In this document: in pieces, positions 43,621 to 52,781 of the stretch
How positions within the stretch are numbered: position 1 is the stretch's first letter
Layout: the number at the start of each line of letters is the position of its first letter
From: Achromobacter aloeverae
GTDB taxonomy: Bacteria > Pseudomonadota > Gammaproteobacteria > Burkholderiales > Burkholderiaceae_B
DNA: 64,000 nt
Direction: 5' to 3'
Assembly (NCBI RefSeq): GCF_004121055.1
Contig: NZ_PYAL01000009.1
Span: 62,001-126,000, forward strand
The notes under the pieces: generated by a model
Database searches by the model: none
Told to the model about the DNA's origin: nothing
What the model saw: only the letters and a program-made list of their open reading frames with translations
Made by a program: the position numbers and the translations under genes

Positions 43621-44392
43621 GCCCCAAGGCGAGGGCGCCGGCGCAGCCCACGCGGCGGTCCGGACGGACCGCCCGGCGCAAGCGCGGACGGATTCCAACA
43701 TGCTGGAGATCCGCGGGCTGCATGCCTGGTATGGCGAATCGCACGTCCTGCACGGCATCGACCTGGATGTGCGCCCCGGCGAGTGCGTGACCCTGCTGGG
43801 CCGCAACGGCGCGGGCCGCACGTCCACGCTGAAATCCATCCTGGGCCTGGTGGGACGGCGCCAGGGCTCCATCAAGGTCGACGGCGTCGAGACGGTGGGC
43901 CTGCCTTCGCACCGCATTGCCCGGCGCGGCATCGGTTATTGCCCGGAAGAGCGCGGCATCTATGCGTCGCTGACCGCCGAGGAAAACCTCCTGCTGCTGC
44001 CCAAGGTCGGTCCCGATGGCATGTCGCTGGACGAAATCTACGCCATGTTCCCGAATTTGCGCGAGCGGGCGCAGAGCCAGGGCACGCGCCTGTCCGGCGG
44101 CGAGCAGCAGATGCTGGCGATGGCGCGCATCCTGCGATCGGGCGCGCGCCTGCTGCTGCTGGACGAAATCACGGAAGGCCTGGCGCCGGTCATCGTGCAG
44201 GCGCTGGGCCGCGTCATCCGCCAATTGAAGGAACGCGGCTACACCATGGTGCTGGTGGAGCAGAATTTCCGCTTCGCGCAACACCTGGCCGACCGCCACT
44301 ATGTCATCGAGCACGGCAACGTCGTCGCGGTCATCGACCGTGGCGAGGTGCAATCGTCGCAGGACCGTTTGAATACCTTGTTGGGCATCTGA
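43613..44392 (+). CDS. Branched-chain-type ABC importer ATPase (LivF-like) with Walker A Arg
   Basis: 259-residue second ATPase subunit. It has a 30-residue extension before the usual LivF start (MLEIRGLHAWYGESHVLHG); the ATG at 43700 could therefore be the real start. The Walker A motif reads GRNGAGRTST, with Arg69 (codon CGC at 43817-43819) in place of the invariant Lys. The signature LSGGEQQMLAMARIL and Walker B LLLLDEITEGLAP look normal. With LivG intact, the transporter could have one weak ATP site. I recall Arg in some other LivF-like proteins but could not check how common it is. Confidence 0.9.
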   Translation: MSEPQGEGAGAAHAAVRTDRPAQARTDSNMLEIRGLHAWYGESHVLHGIDLDVRPGECVTLLGRNGAGRTSTLKSILGLVGRRQGSIKVDGVETVGLPSHRIARRGIGYCPEERGIYASLTAEENLLLLPKVGPDGMSLDEIYAMFPNLRERAQSQGTRLSGGEQQMLAMARILRSGARLLLLDEITEGLAPVIVQALGRVIRQLKERGYTMVLVEQNFRFAQHLADRHYVIEHGNVVAVIDRGEVQSSQDRLNTLLGI

Positions 44393-44447
44393 AGCATCGC
44401 CTCACCGCCATTCCCTTACCTTTTCCCATGCATACGGAGCGTTTCGA

Positions 44448-45650
44448 ATGAAATTCAAGAAAATCGCGGCAGCGCTGTGTTTCCTTGGCTACGCCGGCGT
44501 GTCCCAGGCCGCCGGCATCAGCGACGACGTGGTCAAGATCGGCGTCCTGACCGACCTGTCCGGCGTGTACTCCGACCTGGCCGGCAACGGTTCGGTGGTG
44601 GCGGCCCGCATGGCCGCCGAGGAGATGGGCAACAAGGTGCTGGGCAAGCCCGTCGAGGTGGTGGCGGCCGATCACCAGAACAAGCCGGACGTTGCCGCCA
44701 ACCTGGCGCGCGAATGGTTCGACCAGGGCAAGGTCGACATGATCACCGACTTTCCCACCGCGTCCACGGCGCTGGCGGTGATGGAGATCGCCAAGCAGAA
44801 GAATCGCGTCACCATGCCTTCGGCGGGCCTGTCCACGGCCATCCTGGGCGAAAAGTGCTCGCCGCTGAACGCGCAATGGACCACCAACACCTATGCCCTG
44901 GCCGCCGGTACGGCGCGCGCCCTGGTCAAGGAGGGCAAGAAGACCTGGTACTTCATTACCGCGGACTACACCTTCGGCCACTCGCTGGAGAAAGATGCCA
45001 CGGAAGTCATCAAGGAGAACGGCGGCGAAGTGGTAGGCGTGTCGCGCCATCCCTTCCCGGGCAACGACTTCTCTTCGTTCCTGCTCAAGGCGCAATCGTC
45101 CAAGGCCGACGTGATCGCCCTGGCCAATGCGGGCAACGACACGGTCAACGCGGTCAAGCAGGCAGCCGAGTTCGGCATTTCCAAAAAGCAGACGGTCGCG
45201 CCGCTGCTGACCTATATTTCCGACGTGCACAGCATGGGCCTGCAGAAGGCGCAGGGCATGTACCTGACCGAGGCGTTCTATTGGGATTACGACGATGCTT
45301 CGCGCGCCTGGGCGCGCAAGTTCTTCGAAAAGACCAAGAAGATGCCCACCGCGTCGCAGGCCGGCGTCTACTCCGCCACGCTGAGCTACCTGAAGGCCAT
45401 CGAGGCCGCCGGCACCGACGATGCGCCGGCCGTCATGGCCAAGCTGCGCGAGATGACCATCAACGACGCGGTGATCCGCAACGGCAAGCTGCGCGCCGAT
45501 GGCGCCCTGGTGCATGACATGCTGCTGCTCCAGGTCAAGACGCCGGCCCAGTCCAAGGCGCCTTGGGACTACTACAACGTCAAGGCGGTGCTCAAGGGCG
45601 AGGACGTGTTCCCCAAGCCGCAGGCCGCCTGCCCGCTGGTCAAGTCCTGA
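44448..45650 (+). CDS. Branched-chain-type ABC importer substrate-binding protein
   Basis: 400-residue periplasmic protein with a signal peptide (KKIAAALCFLGYAGVSQA) and a Leu/Ile/Val-binding fold: VVKIGVLTDLSGVYSDLAGN at the start, then VVAARMAAEEMGN, TWYFITADYTFGHSLEKDA, and KADVIALANAGNDTVNAVKQ. Homologues bind amino acids, amides, aromatic acids or short acids. The ligand cannot be read from the sequence. It lies between the ATPases and the permeases of one operon. Confidence 0.9.
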   Translation: MKFKKIAAALCFLGYAGVSQAAGISDDVVKIGVLTDLSGVYSDLAGNGSVVAARMAAEEMGNKVLGKPVEVVAADHQNKPDVAANLAREWFDQGKVDMITDFPTASTALAVMEIAKQKNRVTMPSAGLSTAILGEKCSPLNAQWTTNTYALAAGTARALVKEGKKTWYFITADYTFGHSLEKDATEVIKENGGEVVGVSRHPFPGNDFSSFLLKAQSSKADVIALANAGNDTVNAVKQAAEFGISKKQTVAPLLTYISDVHSMGLQKAQGMYLTEAFYWDYDDASRAWARKFFEKTKKMPTASQAGVYSATLSYLKAIEAAGTDDAPAVMAKLREMTINDAVIRNGKLRADGALVHDMLLLQVKTPAQSKAPWDYYNVKAVLKGEDVFPKPQAACPLVKS

Positions 45651-45767
45651 GGAGGCCGTCGCATACCGCGCGGGGCGTTTCGTGCCGCCCCGCGCGCGTC
45701 GCGCCACGCCTGAATACGCCTGATATGCCCGCGCCGTCCCCGACGGTGTTCGCCCGGTGCCCCCGCC

Positions 45768-46670
45768 ATGTTCGATATCTCCTACCAGTCACTCCTGGCC
45801 CAACTTCTGGTCGGGCTGATCAACGGCTGCTTCTACGCCATCCTGAGCATGGGGTTGGCGATCATCTTCGGCTTGCTGAACATCGTCAATTTCACCCATG
45901 GCGCCCAGTTCATGATGGCGGCGTTCCTGGCCTGGATGGGGTTCACCCAGCTGCCGCAATGGCTGGGCGAAAGCGTGCGGATCAATTTCTGGGCGGCGCT
46001 GCTGCTGGCGCCGCTGGTCGTCGGCGGCCTGGGCATCGTCATCGAGCGCACGCTGCTCAAGCGGCTCTATCACCTCGACCACCTGTATGGCTTGTTGCTG
46101 ACCTTCGGTATTGCCCTGATGATGGAAGGGGGCTTCCGTTATTTCTACGGCATCTCCGGCGTGGGCTATGAGCCGCCGGAACTCTTGCAGGGCGGCTTCG
46201 ACCTGGGCTTCATGTACCTGCCCGGCTACCGCGCCTTCGTGGTGGTGGCGTCCCTGGCGCTGTGCCTGTTGACCTGGTATCTCTTCGAACGGACCCGCCT
46301 GGGCGCGATGCTGCGCGCCGGCACGGAGAATCCGCGCCTGCTGCAGGCCTTCGGCGTGAACGTGCCGGTGATGATCACGCTGACCTACGGCTTCGGCGTC
46401 GCGCTGGCGGGCGTGGCCGGCGTGCTGGCCGCGCCGGTCATGCAGATCAATCCGCTCATGGGGTCCAATCTCTTGAACATCGTGTTCGCGGTGGTCGTGA
46501 TCGGCGGCCTGGGCTCCATCATGGGCGCCATCGTCACCGGCCTGTCGCTGGGGCTGCTGGAAGGTCTGACCAAGGTGTTCTATCCCGAGGCCTCCACCGT
46601 GGTCGTGTTCGTCGTCATGGCGGCCGTCCTGCTGGTGCGTCCGGCCGGCCTGTTCGGCAAGGAGAAATAA
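45768..46670 (+). CDS. Branched-chain-type ABC importer permease (LivH-like)
   Basis: 300 residues, about eight hydrophobic helices. Typical LivH motifs are LLVGLINGCFYAILSMGLAI, FGLLNIVNFTHGAQFMMAAF and the cytoplasmic loop TRLGAMLRAGTENPRLLQAF with VVVIGGLGSIMGA. It forms the membrane channel with the LivM-like protein that starts two bases after its stop codon. A 117-bp gap separates it from the binding-protein gene. Confidence 0.92.
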   Translation: MFDISYQSLLAQLLVGLINGCFYAILSMGLAIIFGLLNIVNFTHGAQFMMAAFLAWMGFTQLPQWLGESVRINFWAALLLAPLVVGGLGIVIERTLLKRLYHLDHLYGLLLTFGIALMMEGGFRYFYGISGVGYEPPELLQGGFDLGFMYLPGYRAFVVVASLALCLLTWYLFERTRLGAMLRAGTENPRLLQAFGVNVPVMITLTYGFGVALAGVAGVLAAPVMQINPLMGSNLLNIVFAVVVIGGLGSIMGAIVTGLSLGLLEGLTKVFYPEASTVVVFVVMAAVLLVRPAGLFGKEK

Positions 46671-46671
46671 G

Positions 46672-47799
46672 ATGTCCTCGATGTCCCCGCGGTCAGGTTT
46701 CCTGGCCCGCATGGCGTGCATTCCCGTGGCCCTGCGCATCCTTGCCGTGCTGCTGGTGCCGGCCTTGCTGGTGCCGGTGTTTCCCCAGGTGGTGTACCCG
46801 GTCTTCGTCATGAAGGTGTTGTGCTTCGCGCTGTTCGCGGTGGCCTTCAACCTGCTGACCGGCTATACCGGCCTGGTCTCCTTCGGCCATGCCGCCTTCT
46901 TCGGCTGGGCCGGCTATGCCACCGGCCAGATGATGCTGCTGTTCGGGCCGGCCGGCCTGCCGCCGGAGGTGGCCATGCTGTGCGGCGTGGCCATGGCGGC
47001 GGCCGTGGGCTATGTCATCGGCGGCCTGGCCATACGGCGTACCGGCATCTATTTCGCGATGATCACGCTGGCGTTGTCGCAAGTGGCCTATTTCATGGCC
47101 GTGCAGGTGCGCTGGACCCGCGGCGAGGACGGCATGCAGGGCATTCCGCGCGGCAAGTTCCTGGGCCTGGTCGACTTGAGCGTCGACAGCCATATGTACT
47201 ACTTCACCCTGGCGGTCTTCGTGCTGGGCTTCCTCTTCGTCTATCGGGTCATCCATTCGCCCTTTGGACAGATCCTCAAGGCGATACGCGACAATGCGCC
47301 GCGCGCCGTGTCGCTGGGCTATGACACCGACCGCTGCAAGCTGCTGGCGTTCGTGCTGTCGGCCGCCGTCGCCGGGCTGGCGGGTTCGCTGAAGGCCCTG
47401 GTGCTGCAATTGGTGGCGCTGAACGACGTGTCCTTGCCGACGTCCACGGAGGTCCTGCTGATGACGCTGCTGGGGGGCTTGGGCACGGTGTGGGGACCGG
47501 TGCTGGGCGCCGCCCTGGTGGTCAGCCTGCAGAACTACCTGGCGACGCTGGGCGACGTGGTGACGATCGTCATCGGCCTGATCTTCGTGGTGTGCGTGTC
47601 CTTCTTCCGGCGCGGCTTCGTGGGGGAATGGCTGGCGCTGCTGCAATGGCGCAAGGCGCGGGTCGGGGCGGCGGCCGGGGCCATCGATGCGGGCATGGCC
47701 ACGGCCGCCGCGGCCGGGGGCGATGCCGGCGGCATGGGAGCCGGCGCCGGCCCGGACGCGGCCGGCATGGACGGCAAGGCGGCGGGCCATACGACATGA
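46672..47799 (+). CDS. Branched-chain-type ABC importer permease (LivM-like)
   Basis: 375 residues with eight or more helices; the LivM signature is visible as NLLTGYTGLVSFGHAAFFGW and the loop SPFGQILKAIRDNAPRAVSLG. After the last helix (about residue 315) comes a tail of roughly 45 residues made almost only of Gly, Ala, Met and Asp, which is not part of the family core and is probably disordered. It is translationally linked to the LivH-like gene, and the GntR gene starts ten bases after its stop. Confidence 0.9.
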   Translation: MSSMSPRSGFLARMACIPVALRILAVLLVPALLVPVFPQVVYPVFVMKVLCFALFAVAFNLLTGYTGLVSFGHAAFFGWAGYATGQMMLLFGPAGLPPEVAMLCGVAMAAAVGYVIGGLAIRRTGIYFAMITLALSQVAYFMAVQVRWTRGEDGMQGIPRGKFLGLVDLSVDSHMYYFTLAVFVLGFLFVYRVIHSPFGQILKAIRDNAPRAVSLGYDTDRCKLLAFVLSAAVAGLAGSLKALVLQLVALNDVSLPTSTEVLLMTLLGGLGTVWGPVLGAALVVSLQNYLATLGDVVTIVIGLIFVVCVSFFRRGFVGEWLALLQWRKARVGAAAGAIDAGMATAAAAGGDAGGMGAGAGPDAAGMDGKAAGHTT

Positions 47800-47809
47800 T
47801 CCTGGCGAT

Positions 47810-48475
47810 ATGAACCAAGGCCGGCAAGCGCCGCCGCGGGCGGCGCGGCGCGCGGCCGACATCGCCCACGACCGCCTGGAAAGCCTGATCGCCACCTTGC
47901 AGCTGGCGCCCGGCAGTGCCGTGGCCGAAGCGGCGTTGAGCGAGCGCATCGGCCTGGGGCGCACGCCGGTGCGCGAGGCGCTGCTGCGCATGGTCGCCGC
48001 GGGATTGATACGGCAGGAGCCCAGGCGCGGCCTGCGCGTGGCGGCGATCGAACTGGCGGAGCACCTGAACGTGTTGCAGACGCGGCGCGTGCTGGAACAG
48101 TTGATCGCCGGCGCGGCGGCGCGGCGGGCGACGCCGGCGCAGCGCGAGGCGATACGCATGCACGCCGCGCGGATGCGCGCGGCGGCCGATGCCGGCGACC
48201 TCGATCTCTACATGGCGGCCGACCAGGCGCTGGATGCGGTGTGCCACGAGGCCTGCCGCAATATTTCCGCGGTCAATGCCGTGGCGCCGCTGGTGATCCA
48301 GTGCCGCCGCTTCTGGTACGCCTACCGGCATGAAGGCGATTTGCTGGCCGGCGCGCGCCAGCACGGCATCATGGCCGACGGCATCGCGACCGGCGATGCG
48401 GCCGTGGCGCGGCAGGGCGCGGATGCCCTGATGGATTACCTGGACGCGTTCACGCGGAAAGTGATCGATGCGTGA
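47810..48475 (+). CDS. GntR-family transcriptional regulator (FadR/VanR-like)
   Basis: 221 residues. The N-terminal winged helix shows LAPGSAVAEAALSERIGLGR and TPVREALLRMVAAGLIRQEP; the C-terminal FCD ligand domain contains metal-ligand-like residues (RRVLEQLIAGAAARR, HEACRNISAVNAVAPLV, ARQHGIMADGIATGD). It ends the importer operon and probably responds to the imported compound or a product. The start was taken at the ATG just after the livM-like gene, since the longer frame overlaps that gene. The ribosome-binding site is weak, suggesting translational coupling. Confidence 0.88.
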   Translation: MNQGRQAPPRAARRAADIAHDRLESLIATLQLAPGSAVAEAALSERIGLGRTPVREALLRMVAAGLIRQEPRRGLRVAAIELAEHLNVLQTRRVLEQLIAGAAARRATPAQREAIRMHAARMRAAADAGDLDLYMAADQALDAVCHEACRNISAVNAVAPLVIQCRRFWYAYRHEGDLLAGARQHGIMADGIATGDAAVARQGADALMDYLDAFTRKVIDA

Positions 48476-48488
48476 AGCGCGCGGCGCG

Positions 48489-48734
48489 TCAGTGGATGCG
48501 CGCGGAAGACAAGGGCGGCGGACAGAGCTCCCGCAGCAATGCATCGCGCTCATTGCGCAGGGATCTCAGTTCTGTTTCCAGCATCCGCAGCTGGGTCGCC
48601 GCCTCCTGGGCGTCGCGTTCCTGCTGTAGCAGGTGGTGCAGGTAACAGTGCTGGCGTTCGAGGCGATACAGGCTCTCGGCGATGCGCCGATCGGTATCGC
48701 GCAGGACGCGGTAGGGAGTGTGCGGGTCGGACAT
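48489..48734 (-). CDS. Small hypothetical coiled-coil protein
   Basis: 81 residues, charged, with a predicted helical coiled coil over about 15-70 (IAESLYRLERQHCYLHHLLQ, then AATQLRMLETELRSLRNERD). No signal peptide or known domain. A good GGAG lies seven bases before the ATG, and codon choice is typical of the region, so it is probably a real gene. It converges with the GntR gene. I do not recognise the family; one possibility is a small adaptor or a structural protein. Confidence 0.6.
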   Translation of the reverse strand: MSDPHTPYRVLRDTDRRIAESLYRLERQHCYLHHLLQQERDAQEAATQLRMLETELRSLRNERDALLRELCPPPLSSARIH

Positions 48735-49074
48735 GGTGCACTCCTGCTTCGCTTCGGGGGGGAGGGGCGCGCTTCAGGCTGGTTCGATTATCGGGCACAA
48801 GGCGGTTTTTCGATGTAGAAATAGCGTATGCACCGAACCTGGAGCCCGCCAAAAGGATGAGGTGTAACGCCGCGCCTACACCGAAGGGGGCGCGGGCCCG
48901 CGCCGTGCTCTTGGTGAGCGATCCGACGGCTCCGGTAATATGCCGGGGCCATTCCGTCCTGGTCTTCAACCGTCTTATGTTCTTTTTCGCTTTCGGGTTC
49001 AATCCCGTGTTCCGGTTTCTTCGCGCTTCCCGGCCACGCCCGGCGCGCGTCCGCCCGTTTGCCGGAGGCGTATC
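48735..49074. other. Intergenic region before the FGGY kinase operon
   Basis: About 340 bases without a credible gene. It must hold divergent promoters for the small coiled-coil gene and the kinase operon. No clear repeat or operator was seen; a T-rich patch lies around 48965-48990. Confidence 0.4.
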
Positions 49075-50595
49075 GTGAGCGTCGTGCTTGCCTGCGACCT
49101 GGGCGGCACCAGTTTCCGCGCCGCGCTTTACGACGCCGAGGGTCGAGCCTGGGCGGAGCACGCCCTGCCCAGCCCGGCCGATGGCGCCGGCGCCGCCGGC
49201 GGCCATGCTGAAATCGACGCCGACCTGTGGTGGTCCCTGCTTGCCAGCCTGGCCGACGAACTGGCGGCCCAGGCACCGGCCCGGTTCGCCGAGATACGCG
49301 GCATCGCCATATGCGGCGTCACGCGCACGCAGGTCCTGCTGGATGACGCGGGCCGCCCCGTGCGTCCGGCGCTGACGTGGCGCGATACGCGCGCCGCGCC
49401 GGACGTCGACGCCTTGCGCGCACGGCTTCCCCGGGAGCACCCGGAGCTGGCGCTGGTCAACCCCTTCCATCCGCTGGCCCGCCTGGATTGGCTGCGCCGC
49501 AACGAGCCGGCGGTCCTGGCGCGCGCCCGTTGCGTGCTGGAGCCCAAGGACTATCTGAACTTCCGCCTGACGGGCGTACGCGCCAGCGATCCGGTGTCCA
49601 TGGCCCGCTTATGCGCCGCGGCGGCGTCCGACCTGGCGTCCGCCACGCCCACCCTGCTGGCCGCGGCGGGGCTGGATGCCGGCCTGTTGCCGCCGCTGCG
49701 GTCGCCCGCCGAGGCCGTGGGCGTCGTACTGCCCGGCTTGCCGGGCGCCTTGTCGGGCCTGGCCGGCGTGCCTGTCTTCTGTTGCGCCAACGACACCTGG
49801 GCGGCGGTGGCCGGCCTCGGCGCCTTGCGCGCCGGCCACGCCTACAACATTTCCGGGACGACCGAGGTCTTTGGCGTCATCGCCCACGTGCCCGGGGGCA
49901 AGGACGCCCCCCATGCCGCCGGGTTGATGACGGTGGCCTGGGGCGACGGCCTGCACCAGGTCGGAGGACCCGGCCAGAATGGCGCCGACACCATGGCCTG
50001 GCTGCTGCAATTGCTGCGAGGCCAGGCCGACGGCCGCGAAGGCATGGCCGCGCGCGTGCAGGCCTTGCTCGACGCGCCCCGCGATCCGCAACCCTTGTTG
50101 TTCCTGCCTTATCTGCAAGGCGAGCGCGTGCCGTATTGGGACGCCGACCTGCGCGGGGCCTTCGTCGGCCTGAACCGCCGCCATGGGGCCGGCGACCTGG
50201 CCTGGGCGGTGATGGAAGGCGTCGGCTTTCTCAATCGCCTGGTGCTTGAGCGGGGCGAGGCCGCGCTGGGCGCGCCCGTCGCGGAGATCCGTTTCGGCGG
50301 CGGCGCGGCGGCCAATGCCGCGTGGTGCCAGGTCAAGGCGGATATCTGCGGCCGCCCGGTCAGCGTCGGCATGGCGCGCGAGCCGGGCGCGCTGGGCGCG
50401 GCGGTGGTGGCCTGGACCGGCCTGGGGCATTTCGCCTCGCTGGCGGCGGCCCAGGAAAGCGTGGTGCGCGAGGCCCGCCGCTACGAGCCGGACCCGGCGC
50501 GGCGGGAGCACTACGATGCCTTGTACCAGCAATACCGCGCGGCCGAGGCGGCGCTGGCGCCGGTGTCCAGGACGCTCGCGGGCATGGCCAGGTGA
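49075..50595 (+). CDS. FGGY-family carbohydrate kinase
   Basis: 506 residues from a GTG preceded by GGAGG at seven bases. The first phosphate loop is ACDLGGTSFRAALYD; the FGGY core shows GITRTQVLL-like (GVTRTQVLLDD), LTWRDTRAAPDVD, and the C-terminal ATP region GGPGQNGADTMAW and RFGGGAAANAAWCQVKADI. It phosphorylates a sugar or polyol, in the xylulokinase/gluconokinase range. The next three genes encode a sugar ABC importer, so it likely traps the imported sugar. An ATG 45 codons upstream adds a Pro/Arg-rich stretch and is rejected. Confidence 0.88.
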   Translation: MSVVLACDLGGTSFRAALYDAEGRAWAEHALPSPADGAGAAGGHAEIDADLWWSLLASLADELAAQAPARFAEIRGIAICGVTRTQVLLDDAGRPVRPALTWRDTRAAPDVDALRARLPREHPELALVNPFHPLARLDWLRRNEPAVLARARCVLEPKDYLNFRLTGVRASDPVSMARLCAAAASDLASATPTLLAAAGLDAGLLPPLRSPAEAVGVVLPGLPGALSGLAGVPVFCCANDTWAAVAGLGALRAGHAYNISGTTEVFGVIAHVPGGKDAPHAAGLMTVAWGDGLHQVGGPGQNGADTMAWLLQLLRGQADGREGMAARVQALLDAPRDPQPLLFLPYLQGERVPYWDADLRGAFVGLNRRHGAGDLAWAVMEGVGFLNRLVLERGEAALGAPVAEIRFGGGAAANAAWCQVKADICGRPVSVGMAREPGALGAAVVAWTGLGHFASLAAAQESVVREARRYEPDPARREHYDALYQQYRAAEAALAPVSRTLAGMAR

Positions 50596-50830
50596 CGGTT
50601 TCCGCGGGGCAAGCCGATCCGGGGGCAGGGCGATCCGGGCGCGGGTCAACCAGGCGCAGGTCATCCGGCCAGGGCCGGGCGCGCCGACCCGGCCGCGGCG
50701 GCCGCTGCGGGCCTGGATGGCCGCCAGGGCTTCACTTGTGCCCCGTTTTCCACGAAAATCGCGGTCTTTTACCGCTTTCCGGCCGGGCCGACATGCTCAC
50801 GCCAGCCGCCCGACGTCCTGCCCGAACCCG

Positions 50831-51772
50831 ATGCGTGATTTTCTAGAAACCTACGGCACCGCTGTCGCCGGCCTGGCCCTGGTGATTTTCTTCGCGGTGG
50901 CCGCGCCCAATTTCGCCGCGCCCGGCAACCTGCTCGGCGTCCTGAAGGAGACCAGTTTCCTGGCCATCCTGGCGGTGGGCTTCACGCTGGCCCTGATCAA
51001 TGCCGAGCTGGACCTTTCCGTGGCCGACGTGGCCAGCCTGTCGGCGGTGGTGGCTGGGGCGCTGATCCAGGGCGGTCATCCGGTGATCCTGGGCGTGGCG
51101 GGCGGGCTGCTGGTCGGCCTGGCGTGCGGCCTGGGCAATGGCGTGGCCGTCACGGTGCTGCGCGTGCCGTCACTGATCGCCACCCTGGGCATGGCCGCCA
51201 TCGCGCGCGGGCTGGCTTTCGCCTTGACCGATGGCGTGTCCTTCGTTGGCCGCTGGCCCACCGCGTACACCGGCCTGGGTCGAGGCAGCTGGCTGGGCGT
51301 GCCGGCGCCGGTCTGGTGGCTGGTCGCGGTCGTCCTGGGCGCCTTGTTCCTGGTGAAGTGGACCCGCACCGGCGCCCGCATGACCGCCACGGGCGAGGCG
51401 GGAGAGTCGGCGCGCCTGGCAGGCATCGATATCCGCGCCATGAAATGCCTGGGGCTCGCCCTGGCCGGCCTGCTGGCCGGGGCCACCGCCGTGCTGCTCA
51501 CGGCCAGCCTGTCCTCGGCCGCGCCCAATATGGCCGGCGACTATTTCCTCTATGCCATAGCTTCCGTCCTGCTGGGCATGACGATGTTCGAACCCGGCCG
51601 CGCCAACGTGCCGGGCACGCTGGTGGGCGCGCTCACGCTGAAGGTCCTGGGCAACGGCCTGGTCCTGATGGGCGCCCCTTACTATGTCCAGGATATCGTG
51701 CTGGGCGTCATCATCATCGCGTCGGTCGCCGTGTCGGCCACCGTGCTCAAGAAAGCGGCATTCAAGTTCTGA
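50831..51772 (+). CDS. Sugar ABC importer permease (RbsC/CUT2 type)
   Basis: 313 residues with about nine hydrophobic helices and CUT2 permease motifs: AAPGNLLGVLKETSFLAILA, ALINAELDLSVADVASLSAV, GNGVAVTVLRVPSLIATLGM and TGARMTATGEAGESARLAGI. A long open frame from 50246 overlaps the kinase gene in a shadow reading and is rejected. No clear ribosome-binding site precedes the ATG. It lies 235 bp after the kinase gene and 35 bp before the binding-protein gene. Confidence 0.9.
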   Translation: MRDFLETYGTAVAGLALVIFFAVAAPNFAAPGNLLGVLKETSFLAILAVGFTLALINAELDLSVADVASLSAVVAGALIQGGHPVILGVAGGLLVGLACGLGNGVAVTVLRVPSLIATLGMAAIARGLAFALTDGVSFVGRWPTAYTGLGRGSWLGVPAPVWWLVAVVLGALFLVKWTRTGARMTATGEAGESARLAGIDIRAMKCLGLALAGLLAGATAVLLTASLSSAAPNMAGDYFLYAIASVLLGMTMFEPGRANVPGTLVGALTLKVLGNGLVLMGAPYYVQDIVLGVIIIASVAVSATVLKKAAFKF

Positions 51773-51807
51773 CCATTCCATCCAGGCTATCCCCGGGGAC
51801 CTCCATC

Positions 51808-52761
51808 ATGCGCAAGCTGCTCACTGGCCTTACTTTCCCATTCGCCTTCGCCGCGATGATGCTGTGCGCATCCTCGGCCCATGCCTTCGAACTGGGCATC
51901 GTGGCGTTCCAGATGTCTTCGGAAACGCACGCGCGCGTGGCCAATGCCGCTGCCGCCGAGGCCAAGGCCAAGGGCTGGAACGTCACCTTGCTGAACTCCG
52001 AAGGCTCGCTGCCCAAGCACGCGGAACAGCTGGACACGCTGGTCACCCGCAAGGTGGACGCCATCATCGTCGCCATGGGCAAGCCGGTCGAGGCCGACGC
52101 CCAGCTGCAAGCGGCCAAGGAGAACGGTATTCCGGTGATCGGGGTCATGTCCGGCGCCAGCCCCTATATGCTGTTCGACGTCGAGAGCAACGAGTACACC
52201 GTCGGCGCGGACGCCGCGCTCTACCTGCTGGGCCAGCTGGGCTACCGGGGCAATATCCTCACCGCGCGTTTCGAGAACAACTCGGGCACCCGCATCCGCG
52301 GCAAGGTCCTCGACGTGGTGCTGTCGGAGAATACCGCCGTCAAGGAGCTGGCCAAGTTTTCCATGGCCCGCACGCAGAGCTGGCGCGATGACGTGCGCAA
52401 CGGCATGCGCGCGCTGCTCATGCAGCACCAGGGCAAGTTCCAGGGCATCTGGGCGTCCTTCGACGGCCAGGCCTATGTCATCGACGACCTGTTGCAACAG
52501 GCCGGCATGAAGAAGGGCGACGTCACCCTTGTGTCCATCGACGGCGGTCCGGAAACCTATCGCCGCATCGCCGACCCGCAAAGCCTGATCACGGCGACCG
52601 TCATGATTCCCTTCGAGGACATGGGCAAGCGCGCGGTGGACGCGCTGGACGCCATCGTGGTCAAGAAGCAGCCCAAGGAAAGCGTGACCACCGGTCCCTA
52701 TCTCTTCGCCAATGCCGTGCTGGTGGACAAGAACAACGTCCAGAACTACCTGAAGCCCTGA
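51808..52761 (+). CDS. Sugar ABC importer periplasmic binding protein (RbsB-like)
   Basis: 317 residues with a signal peptide (KLLTGLTFPFAFAAMMLCAS, cleavage near AHAF) and the periplasmic-binding-protein-like type I fold of ribose-family proteins: ARVANAAAAEAKAKGWNVTL, LDTLVTRKVDAIIVAMGKPV, GIWASFDGQAYVIDDLLQQ and VTLVSIDGGPETYRRIA. The ligand is a monosaccharide or polyol, not more precisely predictable. It sits between permease and ATPase genes, an atypical order compared with the rbs operon. Confidence 0.9.
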   Translation: MRKLLTGLTFPFAFAAMMLCASSAHAFELGIVAFQMSSETHARVANAAAAEAKAKGWNVTLLNSEGSLPKHAEQLDTLVTRKVDAIIVAMGKPVEADAQLQAAKENGIPVIGVMSGASPYMLFDVESNEYTVGADAALYLLGQLGYRGNILTARFENNSGTRIRGKVLDVVLSENTAVKELAKFSMARTQSWRDDVRNGMRALLMQHQGKFQGIWASFDGQAYVIDDLLQQAGMKKGDVTLVSIDGGPETYRRIADPQSLITATVMIPFEDMGKRAVDALDAIVVKKQPKESVTTGPYLFANAVLVDKNNVQNYLKP

Positions 52762-52781
52762 ACCCCAAGCCCCGAAACCCC

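Noticed and set aside
43613-44392. Frameshift or pseudogene call for the LivF-like ATPase because of the Walker A change
   Set aside because: The frame is continuous and all other motifs are intact; it is a single codon substitution, not a lesion.
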